Below, piece after piece: positions 4,868 to 5,208 of a stretch of 5,208 nt of DNA. Below the pieces are notes generated by a model, which was given only the letters and a program-made list of their open reading frames with translations, ran no database searches and had not been told where the DNA came from. A program made the position numbers and the translations under genes. Within the stretch, counting starts at the first letter, position 1. The number at the start of each line of letters is the position of its first letter. The stretch is from Burkholderiales bacterium (GTDB lineage Bacteria; Pseudomonadota; Gammaproteobacteria; Burkholderiales; Burkholderiaceae_F), in NCBI GenBank assembly GCA_024641225.1, contig JAHEDN010000231.1:1-5208 (forward strand), given 5' to 3'.

Positions 4868-5208
4868 ATGCGAACAAACCTCAAGGAAAAGGTCGCGCTC
4901 GTCACCGGCGCGAGCAGCGGCCTGGGCGAGCGATTCGCGCGCGTGCTGGCTGCGAACGGGGCGCTGGTGGTGCTGGCCGCGAGGCGGCTGGATCGGCTGA
5001 AGGAACTGCGCGCGCAGATCGAGTCGGCCGGCGGCGAGGCGCACGCGGTGGCGCTGGACGTCACCGACCAGGACGCCATCGCGGCGGCGATAGACGAGAT
5101 CGGCTCGACTGTCGGCCCGATCGACATCCTCGTCAACAATTCCGGTGTCTCGGCGGCGCAGCGATTGACCGAAGTGGCGCCGACCGATTTCGACTACGTG
5201 TTCGACAC
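4868..5208 (+). CDS. Short-chain dehydrogenase/reductase (SDR), N-terminal part
   Basis: This gene is open from its ATG to the right edge, giving 113 codons of a family whose classical members have about 250 residues; the C-terminal half lies outside. It starts MRTNLKEKVALVTGAS. The cofactor motif TGASSGLG lies at 13-20, the end of the second strand is LVVLAARR with Arg39 and Arg40 (a pattern usually favouring NADP(H)), LDVTD lies at 63-67, and GPIDILVNNSG lies at 83-93, where NNSG takes the place of the more usual NNAG. The family transfers hydride between NAD(P)(H) and an alcohol or carbonyl. The catalytic Ser, Tyr and Lys lie beyond the window, so activity and substrate cannot be judged. 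Divergence from the ETF-QO gene hints at a role in acyl-CoA or related catabolism, but this is inference. A 3-oxoacyl-ACP reductase-like or hydroxyacyl-CoA dehydrogenase role is equally possible. Confidence 0.93.
   Translation, partial: MRTNLKEKVALVTGASSGLGERFARVLAANGALVVLAARRLDRLKELRAQIESAGGEAHAVALDVTDQDAIAAAIDEIGSTVGPIDILVNNSGVSAAQRLTEVAPTDFDYVFD

Noticed and set aside
4760..5044. Upstream extension of the ETF-QO frame by 95 codons
   Set aside because: It runs antisense through the promoter region and the SDR coding start. ATG 4759 has a ribosome binding site and yields the usual protein length.

Overview
This window comes from a GC-rich bacterium. The gene set and protein sequences look proteobacterial, and I lean towards Betaproteobacteria of the Azoarcus/Thauera type. 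That lineage is an inference from gene types and base composition, because no taxonomic marker is present. The content is ordinary chromosomal metabolism. I see no RNA gene, CRISPR array, insertion sequence, phage gene, toxin-antitoxin pair or attachment site.

Layout from left to right. Positions 1-300 are largely non-coding and hold one strong inverted repeat. A possible gene start at the extreme left edge runs out of the window on the minus strand. Positions 301-1584 (minus) encode a complete PLP-dependent enzyme of the cystathionine gamma-synthase / methionine gamma-lyase family. A divergent intergenic region of about 270 bp carries short palindromes and repeats. It is followed by a complete gltS-type sodium/glutamate symporter gene at 1859-3082 (plus). 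That gene converges, with a 27-bp gap, on a complete electron transfer flavoprotein-ubiquinone oxidoreductase gene at 3110-4759 (minus). A 108-bp divergent promoter region then leads to the first 113 codons of a short-chain dehydrogenase/reductase (SDR) gene, 4868 to the right edge (plus), which is cut by the window end.

How the genes may work together. The PLP enzyme and GltS form one divergent pair, compatible with amino-acid uptake and sulfur amino-acid breakdown or transsulfuration under a shared regulator. ETF-QO and the SDR form a second divergent pair. ETF-QO passes electrons from ETF-linked dehydrogenases (fatty acyl-CoA, aromatic-derived acyl-CoA or amino-acid catabolism) to ubiquinone, and the SDR could act on a hydroxy/keto intermediate of such a pathway. 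Both functional pairings are inferences from gene order.

I looked for an undescribed system and did not find convincing evidence of one. The points most worth a second look are a repeated 9-bp odd palindrome (AGACNGTCT) between the PLP gene and gltS, the missing active-site cysteine of classical methionine gamma-lyases in the PLP enzyme, and the overlapping palindromes in the ETF-QO/SDR promoter region.
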